DNA of 44,112 nucleotides from an uncultured Lachnospiraceae bacterium (GTDB lineage Bacteria > Bacillota > Clostridia > Lachnospirales > Lachnospiraceae), in contig CADACD010000018.1 of assembly GCA_902786365.1 (NCBI GenBank), forward strand, positions 1 to 44,112. Direction: 5' to 3'. Of the stretch, positions 14,743 to 23,262 are shown one piece after another. The first letter of the stretch is position 1; each line of letters starts with the position of its first letter. A program made the translations under genes and the position numbers. The notes below the pieces were generated by a model. It searched no databases. It saw nothing but the letters and a program-made list of their open reading frames with translations, and was not told the origin of the DNA.

Positions 14743-14840
14743 GAAACTAAAAATGTATTGTAAGCATATGTGAAATGGGATATAATTAATTATATTTAAG
14801 ATTTACAGAAAGCGGAAAATCGCAATTTATGGAGGAAACT

Positions 14841-15365
14841 ATGAAAAAAATACCATTATCAGACCGTTCGGCAAAAATAGTAAAAAACGATGTGGTAATC
14901 AACGCTGATGACTCATATATGACAGAAGCCATAGCAGAAGCTCTTGAAGGAATATACAATGAACATGGCGGTCCCTTCGGTTGTGTCATCGTCAAAGATG
15001 GAAAAATTATCGGCAGAGGGCACAATATGGTGTTAGCATATACCGATTCTACCGCACATGGAGAGATTATGGCCATTCGCAACGCCGAGAAAAAGATGGA
15101 AACGTATGATTTATCAGGCTGTGTTCTTTACACGACAGGTGAACCGTGTCCCATGTGTTTATATGCCATTCTTTGGGCAAACATAGACAAAGTTTATTAC
15201 GGCTGTACAATCAGGGACAATGCTGAAATAGGGTTTCGTGATGAGGTATTTGATGAGCTTGCAGGCAGCAGGAATGCATTGAAAGAATATCTGACCTGTA
15301 TCGATCGCGACGCCTGCCTAAAACTGTTTCAGATTTATAAGAACATGGAGCATTGTAGTTACTGA
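14841..15365 (+). CDS. Guanine-deaminase-like nucleoside deaminase
   Basis: A zinc-dependent deaminase of the cytidine/deoxycytidylate fold, 174 aa. The zinc ligands and catalytic Glu are H73-G-E75 and P-C103-PM-C106 (GEPCPMCLYAI). The order and the spacing, HGGPFGCVIVKDGKIIGRGH at the start and GFRDEVFDEL near the end, resemble the GuaD type that turns guanine to xanthine. The motif is HGE where most members have HAE. ATG 14841 follows GGAGG; the frame from 14829 would overlap that site. Probable role: purine salvage, nitrogen release. The exact substrate cannot be told from sequence. Confidence 0.85.
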   Translation: MKKIPLSDRSAKIVKNDVVINADDSYMTEAIAEALEGIYNEHGGPFGCVIVKDGKIIGRGHNMVLAYTDSTAHGEIMAIRNAEKKMETYDLSGCVLYTTGEPCPMCLYAILWANIDKVYYGCTIRDNAEIGFRDEVFDELAGSRNALKEYLTCIDRDACLKLFQIYKNMEHCSY

Positions 15366-15440
15366 CAAATTCGTATTTGTATAGGTGAAAGTTATGGAAA
15401 TTATTGGTGAAATCATTAATGTCGTAAAGATACCAAGCAA

Positions 15441-15480
15441 TAGAAAGAATCCGGCTATTTGGAGCCGGATTCTTTCTATC
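15441..15480 (+). terminator. Strong hairpin after the deaminase gene
   Basis: TAGAAAGAATCCGGCT pairs perfectly with AGCCGGATTCTTTCTA around a six-base loop, one of the most stable hairpins in the window. The T-tail is poor (TTTCTATC), so termination relies on the stem. A 29-codon frame (15394-15483) runs through it and is judged chance. Confidence 0.65.
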
Positions 15481-15483
15481 TAA

Positions 15484-15712
15484 GGAAATTCCACAGAAAT
15501 TTTTTATGGCTGTCCGCATGAAGAGGCATAGTTACGAATCAAAAATCAAAAAGAAGTAAGTTTGATTTATAATCTCGATGCTATATGGAATAAAAATAAT
15601 GTATAGGTATATAAAATTTGGTTAGCCTCCGCTAACATATAAAAGGATATGGTGGCATTTGCTATTGTATTTATAAGAAACTCACAGAATGTGTTAAAGG
15701 AGGTCATTCGGT
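15484..15712 (+). promoter_or_regulatory. Control region of the ECF operon
   Basis: No gene is seen. TATAAA at 15610-15615 may be a -10 box. The inverted repeat GTTAGC-CTCC-GCTAAC (15621-15636) lies just downstream, where a bound repressor would block initiation. AAAGGAGG precedes the first gene. The palindrome resembles half-sites of DtxR/IdeR-type iron or manganese boxes (TTAGG-x-TAGCCTAA type), which is an inference. Confidence 0.45.
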
Positions 15713-16306
15713 ATGAATGAAAAGAAAAAACTACAGGCGAGAGATTTTATTACCATTGGTATCTTTACGGCAATCCTATGGATTGTACAACTGGTAATTA
15801 TGTATATGGGATATCTATCACCTTTTATTGTGGCTGGCTATGCGGTTATGATTCCTATTGTTACCGGAATACCAATGATGTTGTACTATGCTAGAATTGA
15901 AAAGTTTGGAATGCTAACAATTACGTCTGTTATTGTAGCAATTCTCTTGTTTATCTTTGGTATGGGACTTGCAGGTACACCGATTACCATAGGAGCGGGT
16001 ATTGGCGCTGATCTTATTGCAAGATCCGGAAAATATAAAAGTAAAGTTAAGACAGTACTGAGCTATGGCTTTTTCAGTCTTTGGGTGAGCGCAAGTTATC
16101 TTCCGCTTGTAATTACAGCAGATGCCTACAAAGAGAGTCTTCTGGAGGGAGGATATGATGCTTCATTCATTGATACACTCTTTAGGATTGTCACGACAAA
16201 GACTTATCCAATCATCATTATCTGTTGCTTTGTGAGTGGCATTATTGGTGCATTTATTGGAAAAGCAGTTGCAAAGAAAAATTTTGAAAAAGCGGGAATT
16301 GTATAA
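15713..16306 (+). CDS. MptD-family ECF transporter substrate-binding (S) component
   Basis: A 197-aa membrane protein with about five or six segments, of the Trep_Strep/MptD family of putative ECF S components (start ARDFITIGIFTAILWIVQLV, then YAVMIPIVTGIPMMLYYARI, GAGIGADLIARSGKYKS). The substrate of this family is not established. It would capture the substrate and dock on the T and A subunits encoded next. It overlaps the following gene by one base. AGGAGG precedes the ATG. Confidence 0.88.
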   Translation: MNEKKKLQARDFITIGIFTAILWIVQLVIMYMGYLSPFIVAGYAVMIPIVTGIPMMLYYARIEKFGMLTITSVIVAILLFIFGMGLAGTPITIGAGIGADLIARSGKYKSKVKTVLSYGFFSLWVSASYLPLVITADAYKESLLEGGYDASFIDTLFRIVTTKTYPIIIICCFVSGIIGAFIGKAVAKKNFEKAGIV

Positions 16307-17052
16307 TGGAAACGTCAAGGAAAGAAAAGAAAACAAATGGTTGGATTCATCTTGATCCTAGAACAAAATTGCTGATATTGGTACTGTTTTCTGTAGTTGT
16401 GATGATTGATGTTGTGGATGGTCCGGCATTAATCATCCGGATCATCATGACTTTTATACCGGTTTTTCTCGTGTGTCTAGAGGGTAAAATACATATCGGT
16501 GCCAGGTTTACTGTATTATATATTTTGGGAATGTGGTTGCAAAGCTATACACAGAAGCATATTGACGGCGTGGTCGGAATGTTTCTTCTGTTCCTGTGTT
16601 ATATGATAATGCAGTTCGCACCGACAATTATAATGGTGTGGTATTGTATATCTACAACCAGAATTAGCGAGTTTATGGCTGCGATGAATCGATTGCATAC
16701 ACCACAGGGACTCGCAATTTCAATCGCAGTCATGATGCGTTTTTTTCCAACATTAGGTGAGGAATATCGTTATGTAAGGGATGCTATGCGCATGAGAGGG
16801 ATTCAGTTCGGAGGTGGTAAAGTATCCAGGATGATTACCTATCGTATGATTCCACTGTTGTTTTCTACCATCAGTATCGGAGATGAGCTCTCAGCAGCTG
16901 CGGTAACTAGAGGACTTGGTGCACCGACAAGAAGAACGAATGTATGCGAAATAGGTTTTCATAAAAAGGATTTCGTGATCGCTATTGTCATGTTTGTGCT
17001 CACTATTTTTTATGTATATTTTTCTTTACAGAAGGGAAATGTGATTTTATGA
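16306..17052 (+). CDS. ECF transporter transmembrane (T) component, CbiQ family
   Basis: A 248-aa scaffold subunit that couples ATP hydrolysis to movement of the S component. Hydrophobic segments occupy most of residues 20-130 and the end. The two coupling helices end in the expected Arg-containing motifs: RDAMRMRGIQF (about 160-170) and AAAVTRGLGAP (about 200-210). The ATGA-type overlap with its neighbours (1 and 4 bases) shows tight operon coupling. Confidence 0.9.
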   Translation: METSRKEKKTNGWIHLDPRTKLLILVLFSVVVMIDVVDGPALIIRIIMTFIPVFLVCLEGKIHIGARFTVLYILGMWLQSYTQKHIDGVVGMFLLFLCYMIMQFAPTIIMVWYCISTTRISEFMAAMNRLHTPQGLAISIAVMMRFFPTLGEEYRYVRDAMRMRGIQFGGGKVSRMITYRMIPLLFSTISIGDELSAAAVTRGLGAPTRRTNVCEIGFHKKDFVIAIVMFVLTIFYVYFSLQKGNVIL

Positions 17053-18551
17053 TTGAGATTAGAGATGTAAACTTTCATTATGCAGGGCTTAAGCAGAATG
17101 GATTATATAATATTAACCTGACAATTCCTGATGGTGAATGTATCCTGCTCTGTGGGGCATCGGGATGTGGCAAAACCACACTGACGAGACTTATAAACGG
17201 TCTGATTCCACATTTTTTTAAAGGAAAACTTTCAGGAAGTGTTATGGTAAACAGCAGGGCAATTGGTGAGCAGGAATTGTATGATCTGGCTCAGTTGGTT
17301 GGGTCTGTTTTTCAAAATCCTAGAAGTCAGTTCTTTTCAGTTGATACGGACGGTGAGGTTGTTTTCGGACCTGAAAACATTGGTCTTTCCACTCAAGAAA
17401 TTCTTAAAAGAAAGGAAAGTGTGGTCACTGAGTTAAAACTTTCAGAACTTATGAAACGTAGTCTCTTTGACCTTTCAGGTGGAGAAAAGCAGAAAATTGC
17501 CTGTGGTTCGGTTGCAGCTCTTCTTCCGGAGATTATTATTCTCGATGAACCATCCTCAAACCTTGATTGGGATTCGATAAAAGACTTGCATGATATTATG
17601 AAACATTGGAAAAGCCAGGGAAAGACAATCATTATATCCGAGCATCGTCTTTGGTATCTTAAGGATATTATTGACCGTGCAGTCTATATGGAAAATGGAA
17701 GAATTGTAAAAGAATGGAAACAAAGTGAATTTGAGCATCTATCTGAAGAAGAATTGGCATTCTACGAATTGCGACCGGTCAATCTAGAGGAGCATTATAT
17801 TCGTGAATTCGGTGAGAACGCAGGTTCTGAAAAAGAAAGAACAAGATTAAGTCCATCAACTGATAATCTATCAGAGGAATATGTACATTTAAAGGATTTC
17901 TTTTTTACCTATACACCTAAGAATTATTTATTCTTTAAGAAGAAGATTACCCCTGCGGATGAAAACATCTGTACAATTCGTATTCCTTCTTTAAATGTAA
18001 AAAAAGAGGAAGTGATAGGGATTATCGGAAAAAATGGGTCTGGCAAATCAACCTTTCTACGATGCTTGTGTGGACTAGAGAAAACGTGTATAGGATATGT
18101 AGAAACAGACGGAAGTTCATATAAAGGAAAGAAACTGACTAAAATCTGCTACATGGTTATGCAGGATGTAAATCATCAGCTTTTTACAGATAGTGTTTTG
18201 TCAGAAGTACTGCTTTCTATGGATAAGCCCGACGAGAAACGGGCAGAGGAAATCTTAAAGAGTCTTGATCTGCTAGAATATAAAGACAAGCATCCGATGG
18301 CTCTATCCGGGGGACAGAAACAGCGGGTTGCGATTGCGTCTGCTCTTGCTGCGAAGGCCGAAATACTTCTTTTTGACGAGCCGACATCCGGTCTTGATTA
18401 CAGACATATGAAAGAAGTGTCACAGCTTCTTAAGGGTTTAGCTACAGATGGCAGGACGATATTTGTTTCCACTCATGACCCGGAACTGTTGGCAGGCTGC
18501 TGTGACCGTATCATACAGATAACAAATGGTCGTGCAAGAGAAATAAGTTGA
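17049..18551 (+). CDS. ECF transporter ATPase, two ABC domains fused
   Basis: A 500-aa protein that unites the A and A' ATPases. Domain 1 has Walker A GASGCGKTT (about 38-46), Q-loop FQNPRSQFFS, signature LSGGEKQKIA and Walker B IIILDEPSSNLD. Domain 2, after a linker of about 50 residues, has Walker A GKNGSGKST, signature LSGGQKQRVA and Walker B ILLFDEPTSGLD, then STHD as switch His. All catalytic motifs are intact in both halves, so both sites may work. In most Firmicutes the two ATPases are separate genes. Confidence 0.93.
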   Translation: MIEIRDVNFHYAGLKQNGLYNINLTIPDGECILLCGASGCGKTTLTRLINGLIPHFFKGKLSGSVMVNSRAIGEQELYDLAQLVGSVFQNPRSQFFSVDTDGEVVFGPENIGLSTQEILKRKESVVTELKLSELMKRSLFDLSGGEKQKIACGSVAALLPEIIILDEPSSNLDWDSIKDLHDIMKHWKSQGKTIIISEHRLWYLKDIIDRAVYMENGRIVKEWKQSEFEHLSEEELAFYELRPVNLEEHYIREFGENAGSEKERTRLSPSTDNLSEEYVHLKDFFFTYTPKNYLFFKKKITPADENICTIRIPSLNVKKEEVIGIIGKNGSGKSTFLRCLCGLEKTCIGYVETDGSSYKGKKLTKICYMVMQDVNHQLFTDSVLSEVLLSMDKPDEKRAEEILKSLDLLEYKDKHPMALSGGQKQRVAIASALAAKAEILLFDEPTSGLDYRHMKEVSQLLKGLATDGRTIFVSTHDPELLAGCCDRIIQITNGRAREIS

Positions 18552-18580
18552 ATATTGTATAAAAAGAAGAAGGTGTGCTT

Positions 18581-19594
18581 ATGAAACAGGATATTATTGA
18601 ACAATACAGGAAAATTCCGGGGGCACGGATTTTGGCAGATGGATGTAGGATTGAAATGCCTTTGCCTGCAGATAAAAACGGAGAGTTAGGACGGTTAGTA
18701 TCTGTGTTTCCTAGTGGCAGGCTGATGTTTAATCTGATTGATATCCGCAGTACAAAGATACCGGAAATTGTGGCTGCTCCGATTGATAGGACGAGGGAAC
18801 TAAAGATCAATTATTGTCTGAGCGGAAGATGTGAACTTCGTTTGTTCACTGGGGAATGTACATACCTGACAGCTGGCGAAATATCGGTTGATGCAGGTCA
18901 GGCACTGGACATGTTCTATTATCCCGGTGGGGAATACAAAGGATTTGAGGTCATATATTCAATGGAGAATGATTCAGATGAAGGTTTTACAGCACTTGCA
19001 ACTCAGTTTCCAAAACCGGAAATACTCTATGAGAGATGCAAACAATTTTCACGGCCATGGATTAGGAATGCCGGAGCTTTTCTTGCCGGATTTTATGAAG
19101 ATTTCCAATACTATATAGAGGAAGAAATAGGAACGGATTTGATATTTATCAAATGTATTGAGCTTTTGACATATTTGTCCAAACTGGATTTTGAACAGGC
19201 ACAGTTGAAGCGGACCTATTACACTGTAGCGCAAGTTGAGATTGCAAAAAGAACAAAGGAGACAATCACATCGGATCTTTCTGTGAGATATACTGCAAAG
19301 GAACTGGCAGACAGATTCGGAATCAGTGAGACAAGTCTTAAGAATTATTTCAGAAGTGTTTATGGATGCGGATATGCTGAATATCAGCAGATAGCCAGAA
19401 TGGAAAAAGCAGCACAAATGCTTGATGAAACCAATGAAAAAATTGCCGATATCAGCATGGCAGTGGGATTTACGACACAGGCTAAATTTGGAGCTGCATT
19501 CAAGGCGTGTTTCGGAGTAACACCTATGGAATATCGACGGCTCAAGCGCCTGAAACAAGACATAAGTACAAAGGAAGAAAGAAGGATACGCTAG
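18581..19594 (+). CDS. AraC-family transcriptional regulator
   Basis: A 337-aa regulator. The C-terminal 100 residues hold the two AraC helix-turn-helix units: TAKELADRFGISETSLKNYF and NEKIADISMAVGFTTQAKFG, then FKACFGVTPMEYRRL. The N-terminal 200 residues are a cupin-like or unknown sensor domain (ELKINYCLSGRCELRLFTGE). ATG 18581 has an AGAAGG site; GTG 18575 would add two residues. It lies 29 bases after the ATPase gene in the same operon, so it probably regulates this transporter in response to its substrate, as AraC regulators of uptake genes commonly do. Confidence 0.9.
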   Translation: MKQDIIEQYRKIPGARILADGCRIEMPLPADKNGELGRLVSVFPSGRLMFNLIDIRSTKIPEIVAAPIDRTRELKINYCLSGRCELRLFTGECTYLTAGEISVDAGQALDMFYYPGGEYKGFEVIYSMENDSDEGFTALATQFPKPEILYERCKQFSRPWIRNAGAFLAGFYEDFQYYIEEEIGTDLIFIKCIELLTYLSKLDFEQAQLKRTYYTVAQVEIAKRTKETITSDLSVRYTAKELADRFGISETSLKNYFRSVYGCGYAEYQQIARMEKAAQMLDETNEKIADISMAVGFTTQAKFGAAFKACFGVTPMEYRRLKRLKQDISTKEERRIR

Positions 19595-19613
19595 AAAGGA
19601 AAGGTGATAATAT

Positions 19614-20561
19614 ATGATTTCTCTAAAAGGAAGATTTTTCAGATGGATGGTTGGATTACAGAATATCAATCCAATTGAACATCCGGATGCGGTGAGAAAA
19701 ATGCAAAAAACTGCTGAGAGATATATCAATGATAAAATAAAAAGTGGTTATACATTGGAAAAATGTAAGACTGTAAACGGCAGTCGCTACCAGGTAATTA
19801 AAAAAAGAGGTTCCGGTTGCTGCAGTAAGGCAATTTATTACCTTCACGGGGGATGTTATGTATGTGGACTAACCTACAATTACAGAGATTTCTGTATTCC
19901 TTTCTGTAATATTGACGAGGAGACAGAGGTTATACTCCTTGACTATGATGTTGCACCGAAATACAAATATCCGACACAGCTCAATCAGGCTGCAGATGTA
20001 TGGAATGAAATAATTAATGAGCGTGGTATAAAAGAGAGTAATATTGTTGTTGGTGGAGATTCCTCCGGCGGAAATCTGGTACTTGCACTCATGTTGAAGC
20101 TGCGTGATGAGAACCAGATGATGCCCGCAGGAATATTTCTTCTTTCTCCGTGGACTGATATGCTGGCAAACGGAAAAAGCTACGAAAAAAATTACAATAA
20201 TGATATTGAAATAGGGCAGAAAAAAAGCGGATTGTGGACAGATGTCAAACAGAGAATCTTAAATAGTGATCTATATTGTTACATAGGGGACGCAGACAGA
20301 TGTTCTCCGTACATCTCCCCGGCAAATGGAGATTATCATGGATTTCCGCCAATGTTTATCGCAGTTGGAGAACATGAAATGTTGTTAGACGATTCGATTG
20401 TTGTAGCTAAAAAAGCGAAAGCAACAGGAGTCAAGGTGGTGTTAGAGAGAAAACCGGAAATGTTTCACACCTATGTCCTGTATATGAACAATTTTCCGGA
20501 AAGCAATGAAACCTATCAGAAGTTAATTGATTATGTGCGTTCGCTGATTTCCGGAAAATAA
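19614..20561 (+). CDS. Alpha/beta hydrolase, HSL-type esterase/lipase
   Basis: A 315-aa hydrolase of the hormone-sensitive-lipase family. The oxyanion motif is YLHGGCY, the nucleophile elbow is VVGGDSSGGN (Ser in GDSSG), the acid is expected in MFIAVGEHEMLLDD, and the catalytic His is in EMFHTYVLY. There is no signal peptide, so it is cytoplasmic. It follows the AraC gene by 19 bases and ends the ECF operon. It may hydrolyse an ester taken up by the transporter, for example a conjugated ligand; this is inferred from context only. Confidence 0.88.
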   Translation: MISLKGRFFRWMVGLQNINPIEHPDAVRKMQKTAERYINDKIKSGYTLEKCKTVNGSRYQVIKKRGSGCCSKAIYYLHGGCYVCGLTYNYRDFCIPFCNIDEETEVILLDYDVAPKYKYPTQLNQAADVWNEIINERGIKESNIVVGGDSSGGNLVLALMLKLRDENQMMPAGIFLLSPWTDMLANGKSYEKNYNNDIEIGQKKSGLWTDVKQRILNSDLYCYIGDADRCSPYISPANGDYHGFPPMFIAVGEHEMLLDDSIVVAKKAKATGVKVVLERKPEMFHTYVLYMNNFPESNETYQKLIDYVRSLISGK

Positions 20562-20586
20562 GAAAAGCATATACTTTAGTCTGGAA

Positions 20587-21219
20587 CTAATTTAATGCAG
20601 GGCAATATTTTCTGTCATAGAGAAGTGCAGCTAAGAGTATCACAAAGCAAGAGCCGGCATTATGAACCAGTGCACCGGTTGTCGGATTTAGAATGCCCAT
20701 GACAGACAGCGTGACTGCAACAAAATTAATGCACATGGAAAGGAAAATAGCACACCGGATGGTCTTGAGTGTTGTGTTTCCAAGCCACTTCAGATATGGC
20801 AATTTTGATATATCGTCATTCATCAGAGCAATATCTGATGCTTCTACAGCTATGTCACTGCCAATAGCCCCCATGGCAACTCCGACATCAGCGATCTTGA
20901 GTGCAGGAGCATCATTTACACCGTCCCCGATCATACAGACCATGCCTGACTTTTTCAGGGATAATATATTTTCGACCTTTTGTTCAGGCAGAAGTTCGGC
21001 TCGAATCTCGTTGATTCCTATTTGTGTTCCAAGATATTTGGCCGTTTTGATGTTATCTCCGGTAAGCAGTACTGTATTTGTATTCATGTCAGCTAACTGT
21101 TTTATTATATCTGCAGCTTCAGGACGTATCTTGTCAGAAAGGGCAATGATGCCAACAAGTTGTTTACTGTTGGAGACAAGGTTATGTCTGGAAACAAAAT
21201 ACCACTTTTTTTGCTTTTC
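20587..21219 (-). pseudogene. Heavy-metal P1B-type ATPase, C-terminal fragment
   Basis: The frame has 210 residues. It starts in the linker before the hinge (LVGIIALSDKIRPEAADIIK), then has VLLTGDN, MVCMIGDGVNDAPALKIADV and VAMGAIGSDIAVEASDIALM, the hinge and Mg-binding part of the P domain, then two terminal membrane helices and DRKYCPALN. The metal-binding domain, six upstream helices with the CPC-type motif and the DKTGT phosphorylation site are missing, so it cannot transport. It faces the ECF operon, converging with the hydrolase gene 25 bases away. Confidence 0.85.
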
Positions 21220-21362
21220 TCACGATGGCTTTGCCAAGAGATTCTTTTTTTATACAACACCTTTTTCTTAGGCTGATCTTTTTTGGATTAGTAAGAAATT
21301 ATTGGGTTGCAATCAAGTTTCCATGACCGACGTATATTGAAATTATGTAAGGAGAAGGGAAT

Positions 21363-21545
21363 TTAGTTCCCATTCTCTCCACCGGGACCATCCTTTCTGG
21401 GACGAGAGGATTCCGGCAGTGGTTCTACATCATATTTGGATTTGTCAGACTGGCTTTTGGGCAGGTCTATTTCAGGGATATTCCCATCATCATAACGATT
21501 TTGATAATCATTACTATAAGAATTAGTTGTATTTTTTTTATGCAT
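21363..21545 (-). CDS. Small hydrophilic protein, 60 aa
   Basis: An Asn/Asp/Ser-rich, probably disordered protein: KNTTNSYSNDYQNRYDDG, then DVEPLPESSRPRKDGPGGEN. The closing R-x-DGPGG is a pattern I associate with short uncharacterised proteins of Lachnospiraceae, though I cannot check this here. AGGATGG lies before the ATG on the minus strand. It is transcribed away from pncB. No function is known. Confidence 0.55.
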   Translation of the reverse strand: MHKKNTTNSYSNDYQNRYDDGNIPEIDLPKSQSDKSKYDVEPLPESSRPRKDGPGGENGN

Positions 21546-21772
21546 AATTATACCATCCTATTTATATAGTAGTAGTGATTATAGTCCCTCTCCAAGGACA
21601 TAGGTACAATTGATGATACTAAAGTCAGACTTCAATCATTCACTGTAATGATTATGTACAATTAATCTGTTTTTTATACGCTAAAACAAGATGATTATTG
21701 TTTTATTCTAAAAATAAGAGTATTATGGATGTGTATTTGGTAATATCACATTTGGAGGTTGAAGAATAGAAC

Positions 21773-22972
21773 ATGAAACAGATTATTAACAGTTTACTTG
21801 AAACGGATCTTTATAAATTCAGTATGGGACAGGCAATTTATCATCAGTTTCCTGATTATCGCACTACATGGAGTTTTAAATGCAGGAATGAAGATGTACA
21901 TTTTTCGGATGAAATGGTTGGAGAGATTCGCAATCAGATAAGGGCATATTGTGACGTAAGATTTACGGAGGAAGAACTTGAATATCTTAGTAAAATTACA
22001 TGGTTTAAGTCATCATATATAGATTTCTTGAGATTGTGGCATCCGAGATTTGAAGATTTTGAAATAACAACGAATGCGTCATGTGGATTGTCAATTGAAA
22101 CGACAGGAACATGGTTAAATACATCGATGTACGAGATTCCGACACTTGCTATCGTCAATGAGGTTTATTTTAGAATGAAATACAATTATGATGAGCTGTT
22201 GGAAAGCTTTGAGAAGAGACTGGATGAAAAGGTTGGATGGCTCGTGGACGGAACATACGAGTTGTCGGCATTTAGTGAATTTGGACTGAGAAGAAGACTG
22301 TCAGCATACGCACAGGAGATGGCGGTCAAAAAACTTGCTACAGCAAAGTATCAGGGTTCGAGATTTGTAGGAACGAGTAATGTATATCTTGCAAAGAAAT
22401 ATGGTGTAATGCCTGTTGGAACAATGGCACATGAATGGATTATGTGCGTTGGCCAGGGAAATCATAAGCACAATCCTGCATATTCTAACTGGTATGCACT
22501 TGATGCGTGGGTAAAGGAGTATGGAATTCTTAATGGAACAGCTCTTACAGACGCAATCACAACGGATTGTTTCTTAAGAGATTTCAGACTTACATATGCA
22601 ACTCTTTTTAGTGGTGTAAGACACGACAGCGGTGACCCAAAAGAGTGGGGGGACAAGATGATTGCCCACTATGACAGTCTTGGAGTAGACGCAACGACAA
22701 AAACTTTGCTATTTAGCGACAGTCTTGATTTTAAGAAAGCTGATGAATTGTATCATTATTTCGAGGGACGTGCAAGGGTTGCCTTTGGGATAGGAACATA
22801 TATCGCAAATGATACGGATGTTCCTGCATTGAATATCGTAATGAAGACAACGGCATGCAATGGTCAGGATGTAGCAAAGATTTCGGACACTCCGGGAAAG
22901 GGAATGTGCAAAAATCCCGCATATGTGGAGTACCTGCAAAGATGCATAGATTGGCGTATGCAGGCAAGGTAG
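21773..22972 (+). CDS. pncB: Nicotinate phosphoribosyltransferase
   Basis: A 399-aa enzyme that makes nicotinate mononucleotide from nicotinate and PRPP in NAD salvage. The length matches the E. coli-type PncB, shorter than the 480-aa Gram-positive YueK type. The key region is GVMPVGTMAHEWIMCVGQGN, in which the His of AHEW is the phosphorylated residue. SGVRHDSGDPKEWG and AFGIGTYIANDTD form the phosphate-binding sites. TTGGAGG precedes the ATG at 21773. It stands as a single-gene unit. Confidence 0.94.
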   Translation: MKQIINSLLETDLYKFSMGQAIYHQFPDYRTTWSFKCRNEDVHFSDEMVGEIRNQIRAYCDVRFTEEELEYLSKITWFKSSYIDFLRLWHPRFEDFEITTNASCGLSIETTGTWLNTSMYEIPTLAIVNEVYFRMKYNYDELLESFEKRLDEKVGWLVDGTYELSAFSEFGLRRRLSAYAQEMAVKKLATAKYQGSRFVGTSNVYLAKKYGVMPVGTMAHEWIMCVGQGNHKHNPAYSNWYALDAWVKEYGILNGTALTDAITTDCFLRDFRLTYATLFSGVRHDSGDPKEWGDKMIAHYDSLGVDATTKTLLFSDSLDFKKADELYHYFEGRARVAFGIGTYIANDTDVPALNIVMKTTACNGQDVAKISDTPGKGMCKNPAYVEYLQRCIDWRMQAR

Positions 22973-23045
22973 TGTATGTGTTTGTGGCAAGTCGGCAAAA
23001 AGAATATGTGTAGATTTTGGTTTGATATATAACGGAGGAGAGCGG

Positions 23046-23108
23046 ATGAGATATCTTTTAGTTGCCGAAACAGTAGTTCTTAGTGGTAAATGTAGGCAAA
23101 GTATATAA
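23046..23108 (+). CDS. 20-codon ORF with strong RBS (doubtful)
   Basis: MRYLLVAETVVLSGKCRQSI, stop, preceded by ACGGAGGAGAG at ideal distance. It may be a small peptide, a leader, or the cut start of a lost gene. It lies in the 290-base gap between pncB and the giant surface-protein gene. No family is recognised. Confidence 0.25.
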   Translation: MRYLLVAETVVLSGKCRQSI

Positions 23109-23175
23109 AAAACTTATTTCTTAATGCTGTGTTCTCGAAATATTTATTTACATTTGAAGGTAGGTATTATATAAT

Positions 23176-23200
23176 AATAGATAAATAAGAAATAGATAAA
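23176..23200 (+). promoter_or_regulatory. Direct repeats upstream of the giant surface-protein gene
   Basis: AATAGATAAA occurs at 23176-23185 and 23191-23200, 15 bases apart, in an A+T-rich leader about 65 bases before the start codon. Such spaced repeats can be response-regulator sites; with no known regulator nearby this is only a suggestion. A TATAAT-like box (within TTATATAATAAT) lies just upstream. Confidence 0.35.
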
Positions 23201-23262
23201 CAACTTAAATCTGTGTGCTGTTGAATAATCATATATGTATAATAATTAAAGTCTGAGGTGAT

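Noticed and set aside
15394-15483. A 29-codon ORF after the deaminase gene with a weak ribosome-binding site.
   Set aside because: Half of it is the arms of a perfect terminator-like hairpin; coding is unlikely.
20693-21271. A 192-codon plus-strand frame.
   Set aside because: It is antisense to the P-type ATPase fragment, which matches its family closely.
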